A stretch of 34,135 bases of DNA from NCBI GenBank assembly GCA_005240095.1, contig SBAX01000230.1:1-34135 (forward strand), read 5' to 3'. A model generated the notes under the pieces. That model ran no database searches, was not told where the DNA came from, and saw nothing but the letters and a program-made list of their open reading frames with translations. A program made the position numbers and the translations under genes. Numbering within the stretch: position 1 is the first letter of the stretch; each line of letters begins with the position of its first letter. This DNA is from Phycisphaera mikurensis (GTDB lineage: Bacteria; Planctomycetota; Phycisphaerae; UBA1845). Shown in pieces: positions 7,954-16,314 of this stretch.

Positions 7954-9395
7954 GTCCTGATACGCAACAGCTTCTGCGCTCCTTGCCTTCCGTGTCGGCG
8001 CTCTTGGAGCACGAGGAGGTCAAGGACTGGCTGCACGGGCTGCCTCGAAACACGGTGGTGACGGCCGTCCAGGAGGCGGTGGCGGCGGCGCGGAAAGCCA
8101 TCGTCGAGGGAGCCGTGCGCGAGCCAGTGGATGTGCATCAGGTGCTGGCCCGGGCGGAGGAGGAGCTGGTCCGCCGATCGCTGCCGTCGCCGCGTCGGGT
8201 GATCAACGCCACGGGGATCGTGCTGCACACAGGCCTGGGCCGGGCCCCGCTCAGCGATGCGGCCATCGAGGCCATCGTCGAGGGTGCTTCGGGCTATTGC
8301 AATCTGGAACTGGACCTGGCTACGGGTGAACGTGGGCGCCGAAGCGACCACGTGGCGCAGCTTCTGCGTACCCTCAGCGGCGCGGAAGCAGCGACGGTGG
8401 TGAACAATAACGCCGCGGCAACGCTCCTGATCCTGCACGTCCTGGCCGGAGGACGGGAGGTGATCGTCTCCCGCGGGCAGCTTATCGAAATCGGGGGGAG
8501 CTTCCGCCTGCCGGACATCATGCGGGCCAGCGGGGCGATCCTGCGCGAAGTCGGCACGACGAATCGAACACGTCTTTCGGACTATGAAACAGCGATCACG
8601 GACAACACCGCGGCGCTGCTTCGTGTGCACACCAGCAACTATCGCGTGGTGGGCTTCACCGAGGACGTGGCCATCGGGTCATTGGCGGAGCTCGCCCATC
8701 GCCGCGCTCTGATCGCCATCGATGACCTGGGCAGCGGAGTGCTGTTCGATGCGAAGAGCATGGGGCTGCCGGATGAGCCGTGCGTGACTTCCTCGATTGC
8801 CGCCGGCGCGGATATCGTCTGCTTTTCGGGCGACAAGCTGCTCGGCGGACCGCAGTGCGGGGTAATCGTGGGGAAGAAGGGGCTGATCGATCGCATCAAC
8901 GCCCATCCGCTCATGCGGACCTATCGGGTGGACAAGCTGACGCTGCTGGCGCTGGAAGCGACCCTGCGGCACTATCAGGACCTTGAAGATGCGATGATCA
9001 GCGTGCCGACGCTGGCCATGCTGCGGGCATCGCCGGATGAACTGGCCGACCGCGCCCGCGCTCTGCAGGAGCAACTCACGAAGGCCGCTCCCGGCGAGGA
9101 GTTCCTGGTGTGCTCGGACGTGGGCTTTGCGGGCGGGGGCTCCATGCCCGCGGAGGAATTGCCCACCGTGGTGGTGCAGTGGCGTCCCTCGCGGCAATCG
9201 GCCCAGCAGGCGGTGAGCGCTCTGCGCGAGGCCGACTCGCCGGTGGTCGCCCGCGTGCGGGACGACGCGGTGTGCTTCGACCTTCGCACCATCCGGCCCG
9301 TGGACCTTGAGCCGCTGGTAGCGTCGGTGGCCGCCGTGGCGTGGGAGGAGGGAGAGGAGCCTCCGCGCGGCGGCATCCCCTTGCCGCTGCTGTAG
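7950..9395 (+). CDS. selA: L-seryl-tRNA(Sec) selenium transferase SelA
   Basis: RRVINATGIVLHTGLGRAPLS...VNNNAAATLLIL...SGDKLLGGPQCGVIVGKK; ATGA overlap with selB. Confidence 0.96.
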   Translation: MSPDTQQLLRSLPSVSALLEHEEVKDWLHGLPRNTVVTAVQEAVAAARKAIVEGAVREPVDVHQVLARAEEELVRRSLPSPRRVINATGIVLHTGLGRAPLSDAAIEAIVEGASGYCNLELDLATGERGRRSDHVAQLLRTLSGAEAATVVNNNAAATLLILHVLAGGREVIVSRGQLIEIGGSFRLPDIMRASGAILREVGTTNRTRLSDYETAITDNTAALLRVHTSNYRVVGFTEDVAIGSLAELAHRRALIAIDDLGSGVLFDAKSMGLPDEPCVTSSIAAGADIVCFSGDKLLGGPQCGVIVGKKGLIDRINAHPLMRTYRVDKLTLLALEATLRHYQDLEDAMISVPTLAMLRASPDELADRARALQEQLTKAAPGEEFLVCSDVGFAGGGSMPAEELPTVVVQWRPSRQSAQQAVSALREADSPVVARVRDDAVCFDLRTIRPVDLEPLVASVAAVAWEEGEEPPRGGIPLPLL

Positions 9396-9405
9396 CCTTC
9401 TTTGA

Positions 9406-10062
9406 CTACGCAACCGCTTCCGTCGTCGTGGGTTCTCTGCGTCCGCGGAGCCAGCGGACGAGCAGAAAGATTCCCGCGATGGCGCCCAGGCCAATCAGCG
9501 GAAGATACTTGTCGCCGGCCCGCTCCGGCACGGGGATTTCCACATTAGCGACGACGGCCTCGGTGTCGTCGGCGAACCGCACGCGAACGTTGCCCCGCCC
9601 GCGCATGGTTCCCTTGGTGGCCACCTGCATGCTGAAAGCGGCGGAGTCCCGTGGGGCGATCCCGCCCGCGGCCGATGGGGCCCGCGCCGTACACACCCCT
9701 GGCCGGTCTTCCACGCCCACGTTGACCATGTACGTAGCTTCGCTCTTCCAGCCCTGGGGCACGAAGAAGAGCGTGGCGTGGTAATGCGGGAACTCGGCGA
9801 GGACGATCGGCGAGGAGTGATTGTTGGTGACCGTCCAGTTGTAGCGATGTCCGCCGGGCTCTGCTCCGCCAACGATGGTAACCCGGTTTTCGGCGTCGGC
9901 CGCGGCTTGCCATAGGGTCAGCGCTGCGAAAGCCACAAGGAACCTGTGGTTCCCTGCTCGGGCCGATCGCCGATCTGAGTTGCTCAAGCACATCGGACGG
10001 AAGTTCAACTCCATCTTCGATACTATCGGCGGATAAGCTACACGCTCGGTCGCGCAGGACAA
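9406..10062 (-). CDS. Hypothetical secreted/membrane-anchored protein (exact start uncertain)
   Basis: Signal-like FLVAFAALTLWQAAADA, C-terminal TM LPLIGLGAIAGIFLLVRWLRGRRE. Confidence 0.55.
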   Translation of the reverse strand: MSCATERVAYPPIVSKMELNFRPMCLSNSDRRSARAGNHRFLVAFAALTLWQAAADAENRVTIVGGAEPGGHRYNWTVTNNHSSPIVLAEFPHYHATLFFVPQGWKSEATYMVNVGVEDRPGVCTARAPSAAGGIAPRDSAAFSMQVATKGTMRGRGNVRVRFADDTEAVVANVEIPVPERAGDKYLPLIGLGAIAGIFLLVRWLRGRREPTTTEAVA

Positions 10063-10142
10063 CTACGCCCGCGTCGAGCCGAAGTGATGAACGAATGGCT
10101 CGGCAGGAGCGTCAATGAGCACCGGGACAGGCCTCCCTCCCA

Positions 10143-10180
10143 ATTGCCCTCACCCCGGCCCTCTCCCGAGGGGAGAGGGG
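10143..10180. repeat. Repeat family B copy
   Basis: ttgccctcaccccggccctctcccgaggggagagggg. Confidence 0.85.
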
Positions 10181-10182
10181 AC

Positions 10183-10210
10183 GCGGCTCGGCAGAAGCCT
10201 CGCCCTCCCC
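10183..10210. repeat. Repeat family A copy, 2 nt downstream of family B
   Basis: gcggctcggcagaagcctcgccctcccc. Confidence 0.85.
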
Positions 10211-10249
10211 GGAAAGGTGACTATAATCGCCCTCACGGGGGCCGGAGCC

Positions 10250-11851
10250 ATGCGACAGGGGTATGCGGCGACGTTCGTATTGACCGGACTGTGTTCGGTT
10301 CACGCTCTTGCCGCGGATCTGCAGGTCATCAGTGTCACGCCGGCACGACACGCGCTCAACGTGCCTCGCGAAACGCCGATCGTCGTCCAGTTCGATAAGC
10401 CGGTGAAGCCCAACTCGGTCGTGCCCCTGCAAAGCTTCTGGTCCTTCGGGCGCTGGAGCGGAACGGTACAGGGGACGTTTAGCTTCTCCAACGGCGACAC
10501 GACCGTCACGCTTACGCCCAATCAGCCGTTCTCCGCGGGCGAGCTGGTGACCGTCTTCCTGTCGCACGACATTGAGGCCGCGGACAACACGACCCTGCGG
10601 GCGGGCGGATACTCCTTCCAGTTCTGGACGAAGGCCAATCCCGCGGCCATGGACTTCCAGGAAATCGCCTCCATGACCACGCGGACCACGCCGTCGCAGC
10701 CCTCCACGGCCTACGGCGGCATTGCCTCCGATCTCGACGGCGACCGCTTCCTTGATTTGACCATCGTCAATGAGGAAACCGCAGACCTGCGGGTCTTTCT
10801 AAACCGGGCAGACAATACGGGCCTGTTCGAGCCCTTCCTTCAACCCACGTTTGCGGCGGGATTTCACGCCAGTCCCTCGGAGTCCGCGGACTTCAACCGA
10901 GACGGCAAGGTGGACATCTGCGTGGCCAACATCCTCGACAGTAGCGTGTCCATCCTGCTCGGTAACGGCGACGGCACGTTCGCTACGCAGCAGAAGATCA
11001 CTGTGGGCCTGCGACCCCGAGGCATCGCGGTGATGGATGCGGACGGCGACGGCGATGTGGACATCGCCAACTCCAATTACGTCTCGACCGCAGGGGACGT
11101 ATCGCTGCTGCTCAACGACGGCTCGGGAGCGTTCGGGACGCCCGGCTACTTCGAAACCGGGTTCAACGGGGAGTGGGCCCTGGGCTCGGCGGATATGAAC
11201 CACGACGGGATTCTCGATCTCGTCGTGGGATGCCAGACGGCGCAGCGGATGGTGGTGATGCTCGGCACCGGCGCGGGCACATTCACGCCGGGCGCATCGC
11301 AGAGCAGCGACGGGGCGGTGTGGATGCTCAACACGGGCGACCTCAACGGCGACGGGACGGAGGACGTGGCCGTGGGCAACAGCGGCAGCAACCGGGCGGC
11401 CATCCTCTTCGGAGACGGAGCGGGCAATCTTGGCGCCCCCGTGCGATACCTGACCGACCCGTTCACCATCGCCACGGACGTTGGCGACCTGGACGGCGAT
11501 GGCGATCTGGATTGGGTGACCTCAAGCTACTCCGGCGACTGGTGGATCTACGCGAACAACGGGGCGGGGGCGTTCACCTTCGTCCGCGAGTTCGCCTCGC
11601 CCACGGCCGCCTCCTGCGCCCTCATCTTCGACTTCGACAACGACTTCGACCTGGACCTGGCCCTCATCGACGAAGAGGAAGACCTCGTCATCCTCATGAA
11701 AAACAGCGGAACCACGCTGGTGCCGGCGCTGTCGCAGGGGGCGATGCTCGCGTTCGCAGCGTTGTTATGCATCGCTGGCGCTGTTCTCGCACAACGCCGC
11801 GCGAGCAGGTCGCGCAACGCACGGATGGGCTTGGCTCCTCGCACCTGCTAA
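10250..11851 (+). CDS. Secreted VCBS/FG-GAP repeat protein with N-terminal Ig-like (Big_5-like) domain and IPTL-CTERM-like tail
   Basis: MRQGYAATFVLTGLCSVHALA signal peptide; repeated DxDGDGxxD motifs (DLDGDRFLDLTI, DFNRDGKVDICVAN, DADGDGDVDIANS, DLNGDGTEDVAVGN, DLDGDGDLDWVTS); C-terminus VPALSQGAMLAFAALLCIAGAVLAQRRASR. The track start at 10115 reads through repeats A/B and is unlikely. Confidence 0.85.
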   Translation: MRQGYAATFVLTGLCSVHALAADLQVISVTPARHALNVPRETPIVVQFDKPVKPNSVVPLQSFWSFGRWSGTVQGTFSFSNGDTTVTLTPNQPFSAGELVTVFLSHDIEAADNTTLRAGGYSFQFWTKANPAAMDFQEIASMTTRTTPSQPSTAYGGIASDLDGDRFLDLTIVNEETADLRVFLNRADNTGLFEPFLQPTFAAGFHASPSESADFNRDGKVDICVANILDSSVSILLGNGDGTFATQQKITVGLRPRGIAVMDADGDGDVDIANSNYVSTAGDVSLLLNDGSGAFGTPGYFETGFNGEWALGSADMNHDGILDLVVGCQTAQRMVVMLGTGAGTFTPGASQSSDGAVWMLNTGDLNGDGTEDVAVGNSGSNRAAILFGDGAGNLGAPVRYLTDPFTIATDVGDLDGDGDLDWVTSSYSGDWWIYANNGAGAFTFVREFASPTAASCALIFDFDNDFDLDLALIDEEEDLVILMKNSGTTLVPALSQGAMLAFAALLCIAGAVLAQRRASRSRNARMGLAPRTC

Positions 11852-11901
11852 ACTGGCAATTCAGGACGAGCGTACCATGGCGAACAGGCGTATAATCTAC
11901 C

Positions 11902-11976
11902 GTGTCCACGCCATCCGGCGTGTCCGCCGACGATATTCGCATGGCCCTGGAGAACGGCGAAGTGATCGCCGCGTGA
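11902..11976 (+). pseudogene. Possible truncated DUF4258-like N-terminal fragment (24 codons)
   Basis: GTG start preceded by TATAAT (11891-11896): VSTPSGVSADDIRMALENGEVIAA*. Confidence 0.25.
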
Positions 11977-12010
11977 TCGACTCCGAGCGAAGCGATCGTC
12001 TCGTGCGCGG

Positions 12011-12412
12011 CTAGGCAGGGCGGGGCGCGGGTTCAATTCGCGTGCCACATTCAGGGCAAACGCCGGAGACGTTACCCACGAGCGAGTAGCCGCATTTCCG
12101 GCACCGTGGCGGGTCTTGCACTACCGCCTGATTCGCATGGCGATGGCGACTGATGAATACCGCTGCGCCGAAGACGAGAAACCCGGTAGCAACCAAGTCG
12201 GCCACGAACCCTCCAGCGCGGAACGTGACCTTCGGAGTCCGGTCTCTAAGAACAGCTCTATTCGGAACTGCCACCTCCAACCACGGGAACGGCAGCCCAA
12301 ATCCGGTTGTTTGGTAAGCCTCACGCCCGCTAACCCAAACCAAGCTGCCCAGAAGGGAAAGGGTCAGAAATGACAGGATGACGGCGATGCTCAGGGCTGT
12401 CTTGCGATTCAT
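12011..12412 (-). CDS. Membrane protein with C-terminal zinc ribbon (start uncertain)
   Basis: MNRKTALSIAVILSFLTLSLLGSLVWVSG...CRKCGYSLVGNVSGVCPECGTRIEP. Confidence 0.65.
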   Translation of the reverse strand: MNRKTALSIAVILSFLTLSLLGSLVWVSGREAYQTTGFGLPFPWLEVAVPNRAVLRDRTPKVTFRAGGFVADLVATGFLVFGAAVFISRHRHANQAVVQDPPRCRKCGYSLVGNVSGVCPECGTRIEPAPRPA

Positions 12413-12567
12413 CGATGCCTGCTTGCCGATGCCAATTGCCCCCTCGATTACTCGATTCGTCCCGATCGTCGGATGGTTCACCTATCCACAACATTGTACC
12501 GCGCCCCGGGGACCCTTCTTCCGCCTGGTCAGTCGTCCCTCCGGGACTACCTGACTCTACCGGCTTA

Positions 12568-12587
12568 CCCCGCGTTGAAACGCGGGG
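12568..12587. repeat. Palindromic hairpin ccccgcgttgaaacgcgggg
   Basis: 8-bp perfect stem (ccccgcgt/acgcgggg), intergenic, resembling family C in design. Confidence 0.65.
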
Positions 12588-12708
12588 CTACTCTCGAACG
12601 TACCTCCGGCACGACTGCACGGCGCATGTTTCGACCGATCGGCAACAGGTCGCGCACCCACTACGCCGACGCTACAGTCGCCGATCGGGCTGCGGACAAG
12701 GCGCGACC

Positions 12709-14238
12709 CTACAACTGTCGATCGAGGCGGCGGTAGTGGATGGCCTCGGAGACGTGCTCGGCGTCGACGTGGTCGCGGTCGGCGAGGTCGGCGATGGTGC
12801 GGGCCACGCGCAAGACCTTGTCGTGGGCGCGGGCGGAGAGGCCCAACTCGGTCATGGCTTGGCGCAGGACTAACTCTGCCGTCTCGTCGAGCTTGCAGTG
12901 CTCGCGAAGCATCTTGCCGGTCATGCGCCCGTTGGTCTGCGTGGGATTGTCGGCAAAGCGGCGGAACTGCCTTTCACGGGCCTTGAGCACCTGCCCGCGC
13001 ATCTCGCTGGACGGGGTGCCGTCCTGCTGACTGCGGAGCATCGTAAAAGGCACGCCGGGCACTTCGATGTGGATGTCGATGCGGTCCAGCAGCGGGCCGC
13101 TGATCCGCGAAAGATACTTGTCGATCTGCAGCGGAGTGCATTTGCAGCTCTTGCGGGGGTCGGTGTAGTAGCCGCATGGGCAGGGATTCATTGCGGCCAC
13201 CAAGGTGAAGGCGGCCGGGAAGCTTACCGTGCTCTGGGCCCGGGCGATGGTCACGCGGGCGTCCTCCAACGGCTGCCGCAGGGCCTCCAGAGCCGGGCGG
13301 GTGAACTCCGGGAATTCATCGAGAAAGAGCACGCCGTAGTGGGCCAGCGATACTTCGCCGGCTTGGGGGATTGAGCCTCCGCCGACGAGCGCTGGCGTGC
13401 TGGCGGAATGATGCGGCGTACGCACCGGACGCCGGGCGAGCAGGGCCATGCCCGGCGGCAGCTCGCCGGACACGGAGTGAATCCGCGTGGTCTCCAGAGA
13501 CTCTTCGAGCGTGAGCGGCGGCAGGATGGTGGGCAGGCGCTTGGCGAGCATGGTCTTGCCGCTGCCGGGGGGCCCGATGAGCAGCACGTTGTGTCCGCCG
13601 GCGGCGGCGATGACCATGGCCCGCTTGACGTGCTCCTGCCCGCGGACCTCGCTGAAGTCGCAGTCGTAGAGTGAGGAGTCGGCGAAGACCTTGCTGATGT
13701 CGATGGTCCGGGGCTCGATGGGAAGCTGCCCGGCGAGGAACCCCACGGCCTCGGTCAGGGAGCTGACGGGGATGACCTCGACGGCCTCGACGACGGCGGC
13801 CTCGGCGGCGTTCTCCACCGGGACGATGACTCCGCGAAGGTTTTGCTGCTTGGCCAGCAGGGCCACGGAGAGCGCTCCGCGGGTCATGCGGATGCGCCCG
13901 TCGAGGGCCAGCTCTCCGGCGACGAGATATTGCCCGATGGTGTCGGAGATGACATCGCCGTTGGCGAAGAGGATGCCCAAGGCGATGGGCAGGTCGAAGG
14001 CCGGGCCTTCCTTGCGGACGTCGGCCGGGGCGAGGTTGATGACCGTCTTGTGCCGCGGGAAGAGATAGCCCGAGTTCTGCATCGCGGTGCGGACCCGCTC
14101 GATGCTTTCCTTGACGGCCGCATCGGGCAGGCCCACCAGCGTGGCCCCGGAGAATCCCCGCCGGGCCACGTCGACCTCCACCTCCACGGGCACGGCCTCA
14201 ATGCCGGAAAACGTCGCGCTGTGCAGTCGGGCGACCAT
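12709..14238 (-). CDS. comM: YifB/ComM family Mg chelatase-like AAA+ ATPase
   Basis: MVARLHSATFSGIEAVPVEVEVDVARRGFSGATLVGLPDAAVKESIERVRTAM...GPPGSGKTMLAKRLPTILPPL...AAMNPCPCGYY. Confidence 0.95.
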   Translation of the reverse strand: MVARLHSATFSGIEAVPVEVEVDVARRGFSGATLVGLPDAAVKESIERVRTAMQNSGYLFPRHKTVINLAPADVRKEGPAFDLPIALGILFANGDVISDTIGQYLVAGELALDGRIRMTRGALSVALLAKQQNLRGVIVPVENAAEAAVVEAVEVIPVSSLTEAVGFLAGQLPIEPRTIDISKVFADSSLYDCDFSEVRGQEHVKRAMVIAAAGGHNVLLIGPPGSGKTMLAKRLPTILPPLTLEESLETTRIHSVSGELPPGMALLARRPVRTPHHSASTPALVGGGSIPQAGEVSLAHYGVLFLDEFPEFTRPALEALRQPLEDARVTIARAQSTVSFPAAFTLVAAMNPCPCGYYTDPRKSCKCTPLQIDKYLSRISGPLLDRIDIHIEVPGVPFTMLRSQQDGTPSSEMRGQVLKARERQFRRFADNPTQTNGRMTGKMLREHCKLDETAELVLRQAMTELGLSARAHDKVLRVARTIADLADRDHVDAEHVSEAIHYRRLDRQL

Positions 14239-14249
14239 GGGGACATTCT

Positions 14250-14355
14250 ACGGCGACGAAGCGACGAAGCCACGGAGCGACGAAGCGACGGCGGGACATA
14301 GGGACGAAGTAGGGGCGCCCGCAATCGACAATCGCAAATCGACAATCGACAATTG
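14250..14355. repeat. Degenerate tandem short repeats (gacgaag-type and aatcgacaatcg-type)
   Basis: cgacgaagcgacgaagccacggagcgacgaagcgacggcgggac...; aatcgacaatcgcaaatcgacaatcgacaatt. Confidence 0.65.
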
Positions 14356-14419
14356 GTGGGGGCCGCGTTCGAACGTTTGACAGCCCCTCCGAGGCGGCTA
14401 CACTGGCGGACCAGGAAAA

Positions 14420-14493
14420 GTCCCCGTGGCACAATTGGATAGCGCGTCGGCCTCCGGAGCCGAAGGTTGCAGGTTCGAATCCTGCCGGGGACG
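14420..14493 (+). tRNA. tRNA-Arg (anticodon CCG)
   Basis: Complete cloverleaf: acceptor GTCCCCG/CGGGGAC, anticodon stem TCGGC-CTCCGGA-GCCGA, T arm GCAGG-TTCGAAT-CCTGC; no encoded CCA. Confidence 0.95.
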
Positions 14494-14572
14494 CGTTCTG
14501 GGAAAAAGTCAAGACCGCAACCTCACTCCTGGCGTTGCCTTTTTGCCTGAACCGCCAAGCCCCAGGCACGCC

Positions 14573-14866
14573 CTATTCATTGAACAGTTGCGGGATGTCT
14601 CGCGCCCCGTGAAGCACGCGAATAAACTCGATGCCATCGTTGATTGGCCGGTAGAAGATCAGGTAGTTGCCCACCGGAAAGCTCCGCAAGCCCGGCGCCA
14701 GTTCCTCACAGAGCCGGCCAATCCCCGGGGCCACAGCAAGCAGAGCCAATGTGTCGTCGAACCGATCGAGGAGACGGTCGGCCGCTACGAGGTTGTCGGC
14801 AGCGATGTGGTCCCAGATCTCCGCGTAGTCCTGCCGCGACTGGGCCGTTCGCAGGATGCGGGCCAT
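14573..14866 (-). CDS. RelE/ParE-family toxin
   Basis: MARILRTAQSRQDYAEIWDHIAADNLVAADRLLDRFDDTLALLAVAPGIGRLCEELAPGLRSFPVGNYLIFYRPINDGIEFIRVLHGARDIPQLF; TGATG coupling to the antitoxin. Confidence 0.93.
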   Translation of the reverse strand: MARILRTAQSRQDYAEIWDHIAADNLVAADRLLDRFDDTLALLAVAPGIGRLCEELAPGLRSFPVGNYLIFYRPINDGIEFIRVLHGARDIPQLFNE

Positions 14867-15141
14867 CAGGAGGACCGTTTGCTGCTGAGGCGCCTTCGGC
14901 CTTCAGCCTTGATGACCTGGGCGTCGAACTCCGCGAACTCACCGCGGTCGGCCTGCTGCAGCCCCACGGCGACTTGTCGGCGCAGCTCGGCCAACTCATG
15001 AGGGTCGGTAGGCAGATGCGCCTGGTGGTCTCGAAGAAGGAGCAGGGCGTCGTTAATCATCTCGTTGGCATCGGTAAACTGGCCGGCTCGGACTTTCTCC
15101 GCGACGAACTTCTCCAATTCCGGTGCGAGGCGGATTTCCAT
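14866..15141 (-). CDS. ParD-like (CC2985 family) antitoxin
   Basis: MEIRLAPELEKFVAEKVRAGQFTDANEMINDALLLLRDHQ; GAGGA 10 nt before this ATG favours 15141 over 15171 as the start. Confidence 0.88.
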   Translation of the reverse strand: MEIRLAPELEKFVAEKVRAGQFTDANEMINDALLLLRDHQAHLPTDPHELAELRRQVAVGLQQADRGEFAEFDAQVIKAEGRRRLSSKRSS

Positions 15142-15213
15142 CTTGGATTGTTCCTCAGGGGACGACCTCATGCGCGAAGTCTAGCGAATGCAGCGGCTTG
15201 GTGTCAAGCGTAG

Positions 15214-15259
15214 GGCCTCCGGAGCCGAAGGTTGCAGGTTCAAATCCTGCCGGGGACGC
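15214..15259 (+). repeat. Partial duplicate of tRNA-Arg(CCG) 3' part (att-like direct repeat)
   Basis: ggcctccggagccgaaggttgcaggttcaaatcctgccggggacgc matches 14449-14494 at 45/46 positions; no D-arm or 5' acceptor. Confidence 0.93.
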
Positions 15260-15347
15260 TTCACGGAAACGCCGAAACGTCAAAAAGTCAAAAAGTCAAA
15301 ACGCCGAATTGATAAGGCCACCTTTCTTCATCGACGCTACACCCAAG

Positions 15348-16310
15348 CTAGTGGCAAGCGTCGTATTCCGCCAAAGCGTAGAGAGCCAGGAAGGTGGCGT
15401 GGGGGCTGCTCTTGCCTGGTCCGCGGTCATAACCGACGAACTGCCCGAGGGTGCGCAGCACCGACCGGTCGAATGTCCAGCCCCCGTCGGCGTTCTGGGA
15501 GAGAATCAGGCGCTCGATCCAGCGCTGTTTGAGGGGCGGCGGCTCGTCCATGTAGAGCCAGAAGGCCAGCCTCTCATTGTACAAGTCACTCGTACACGGG
15601 TCCCACGTCTGCGAACGGTAGAGGCGGGTGCTGACCTGCCCGATCAGGCGGTCCACATTGCGCTGTGCGGCCACGGCCGGGTCCGATCGCTTCATCCACA
15701 GATAGGCGAGCAGGGCGTGGGTAAGCTGATAATCGGTGGTGAGCCTCGTGGTGTCGAGCAGCAGGCGCTCTTCCTCCTCGGGGCGAAGCTTGGTCCATGA
15801 CGGGTACAGACCGTGGAACACCCACTCCGCCCAGAAGTTCGCCGGACTGTGGCCCACCGCGTATTCGATGCGGCTGCGGTCCAGGGCGGTTAGCTCGTGA
15901 CGCGGCCAGCCGGGCATGCCGTAGTAGGCCCGCCATTCCCAGTTGTCCTTGTTAAGCTCCTTGGCACGGGCCATCTGCTCGCCCAGGCCGGGATGGTCGT
16001 GGCGACGCAGCACCAGTTCGAGGAAAAAGAAATGCGGCGGGGCCTCACCGCCGTCCTCTATCGCGCGGGCGAAGGCCTCGCTGGCATACAGATAGTCCAA
16101 GCCCTTGCGGATCGCGGGCTCGATCGCCCGGGACGTCCATTCGCGGGAGTGGAAAGACCAGTTGCAAAAGGCGTAGTAATAAGTCGCGCCCGCCAGGGTG
16201 ATCACCACCGCGAGCAGCAGATATTTGAGAGCTCTGCGCCGCGAGGACCGGCCGGTCGGTGAGACCGGTGGCTCGCTGGGCAGCGGGTCTTGAGACGCTC
16301 GCTGAGTCAC
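15348..16310 (-). CDS. Membrane-anchored alpha/alpha-toroid (prenyltransferase/squalene cyclase-like) protein
   Basis: N-terminal TM LKYLLLAVVITLAGATYYYAF; C-terminal WIERLILSQNADGGWTFD repeat-like motif. Confidence 0.55.
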   Translation of the reverse strand: MTQRASQDPLPSEPPVSPTGRSSRRRALKYLLLAVVITLAGATYYYAFCNWSFHSREWTSRAIEPAIRKGLDYLYASEAFARAIEDGGEAPPHFFFLELVLRRHDHPGLGEQMARAKELNKDNWEWRAYYGMPGWPRHELTALDRSRIEYAVGHSPANFWAEWVFHGLYPSWTKLRPEEEERLLLDTTRLTTDYQLTHALLAYLWMKRSDPAVAAQRNVDRLIGQVSTRLYRSQTWDPCTSDLYNERLAFWLYMDEPPPLKQRWIERLILSQNADGGWTFDRSVLRTLGQFVGYDRGPGKSSPHATFLALYALAEYDACH

Positions 16311-16314
16311 CCGA

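Noticed and set aside
10115-10249. N-terminal extension of the VCBS protein (MSTGTGLPPNCPHPGPLPRGEG...)
   Set aside because: It translates family B and A repeats; a proper signal peptide begins at 10250.
14250-14355. CRISPR-like array from repeated gacgaag/aatcgacaat units
   Set aside because: Units are 7-10 nt and contiguous with no regular unique spacers.
14500-14572. Rho-independent terminator after tRNA-Arg (gcaac...gttgccttttt)
   Set aside because: Only a 5-bp stem with a large loop; too weak to call.
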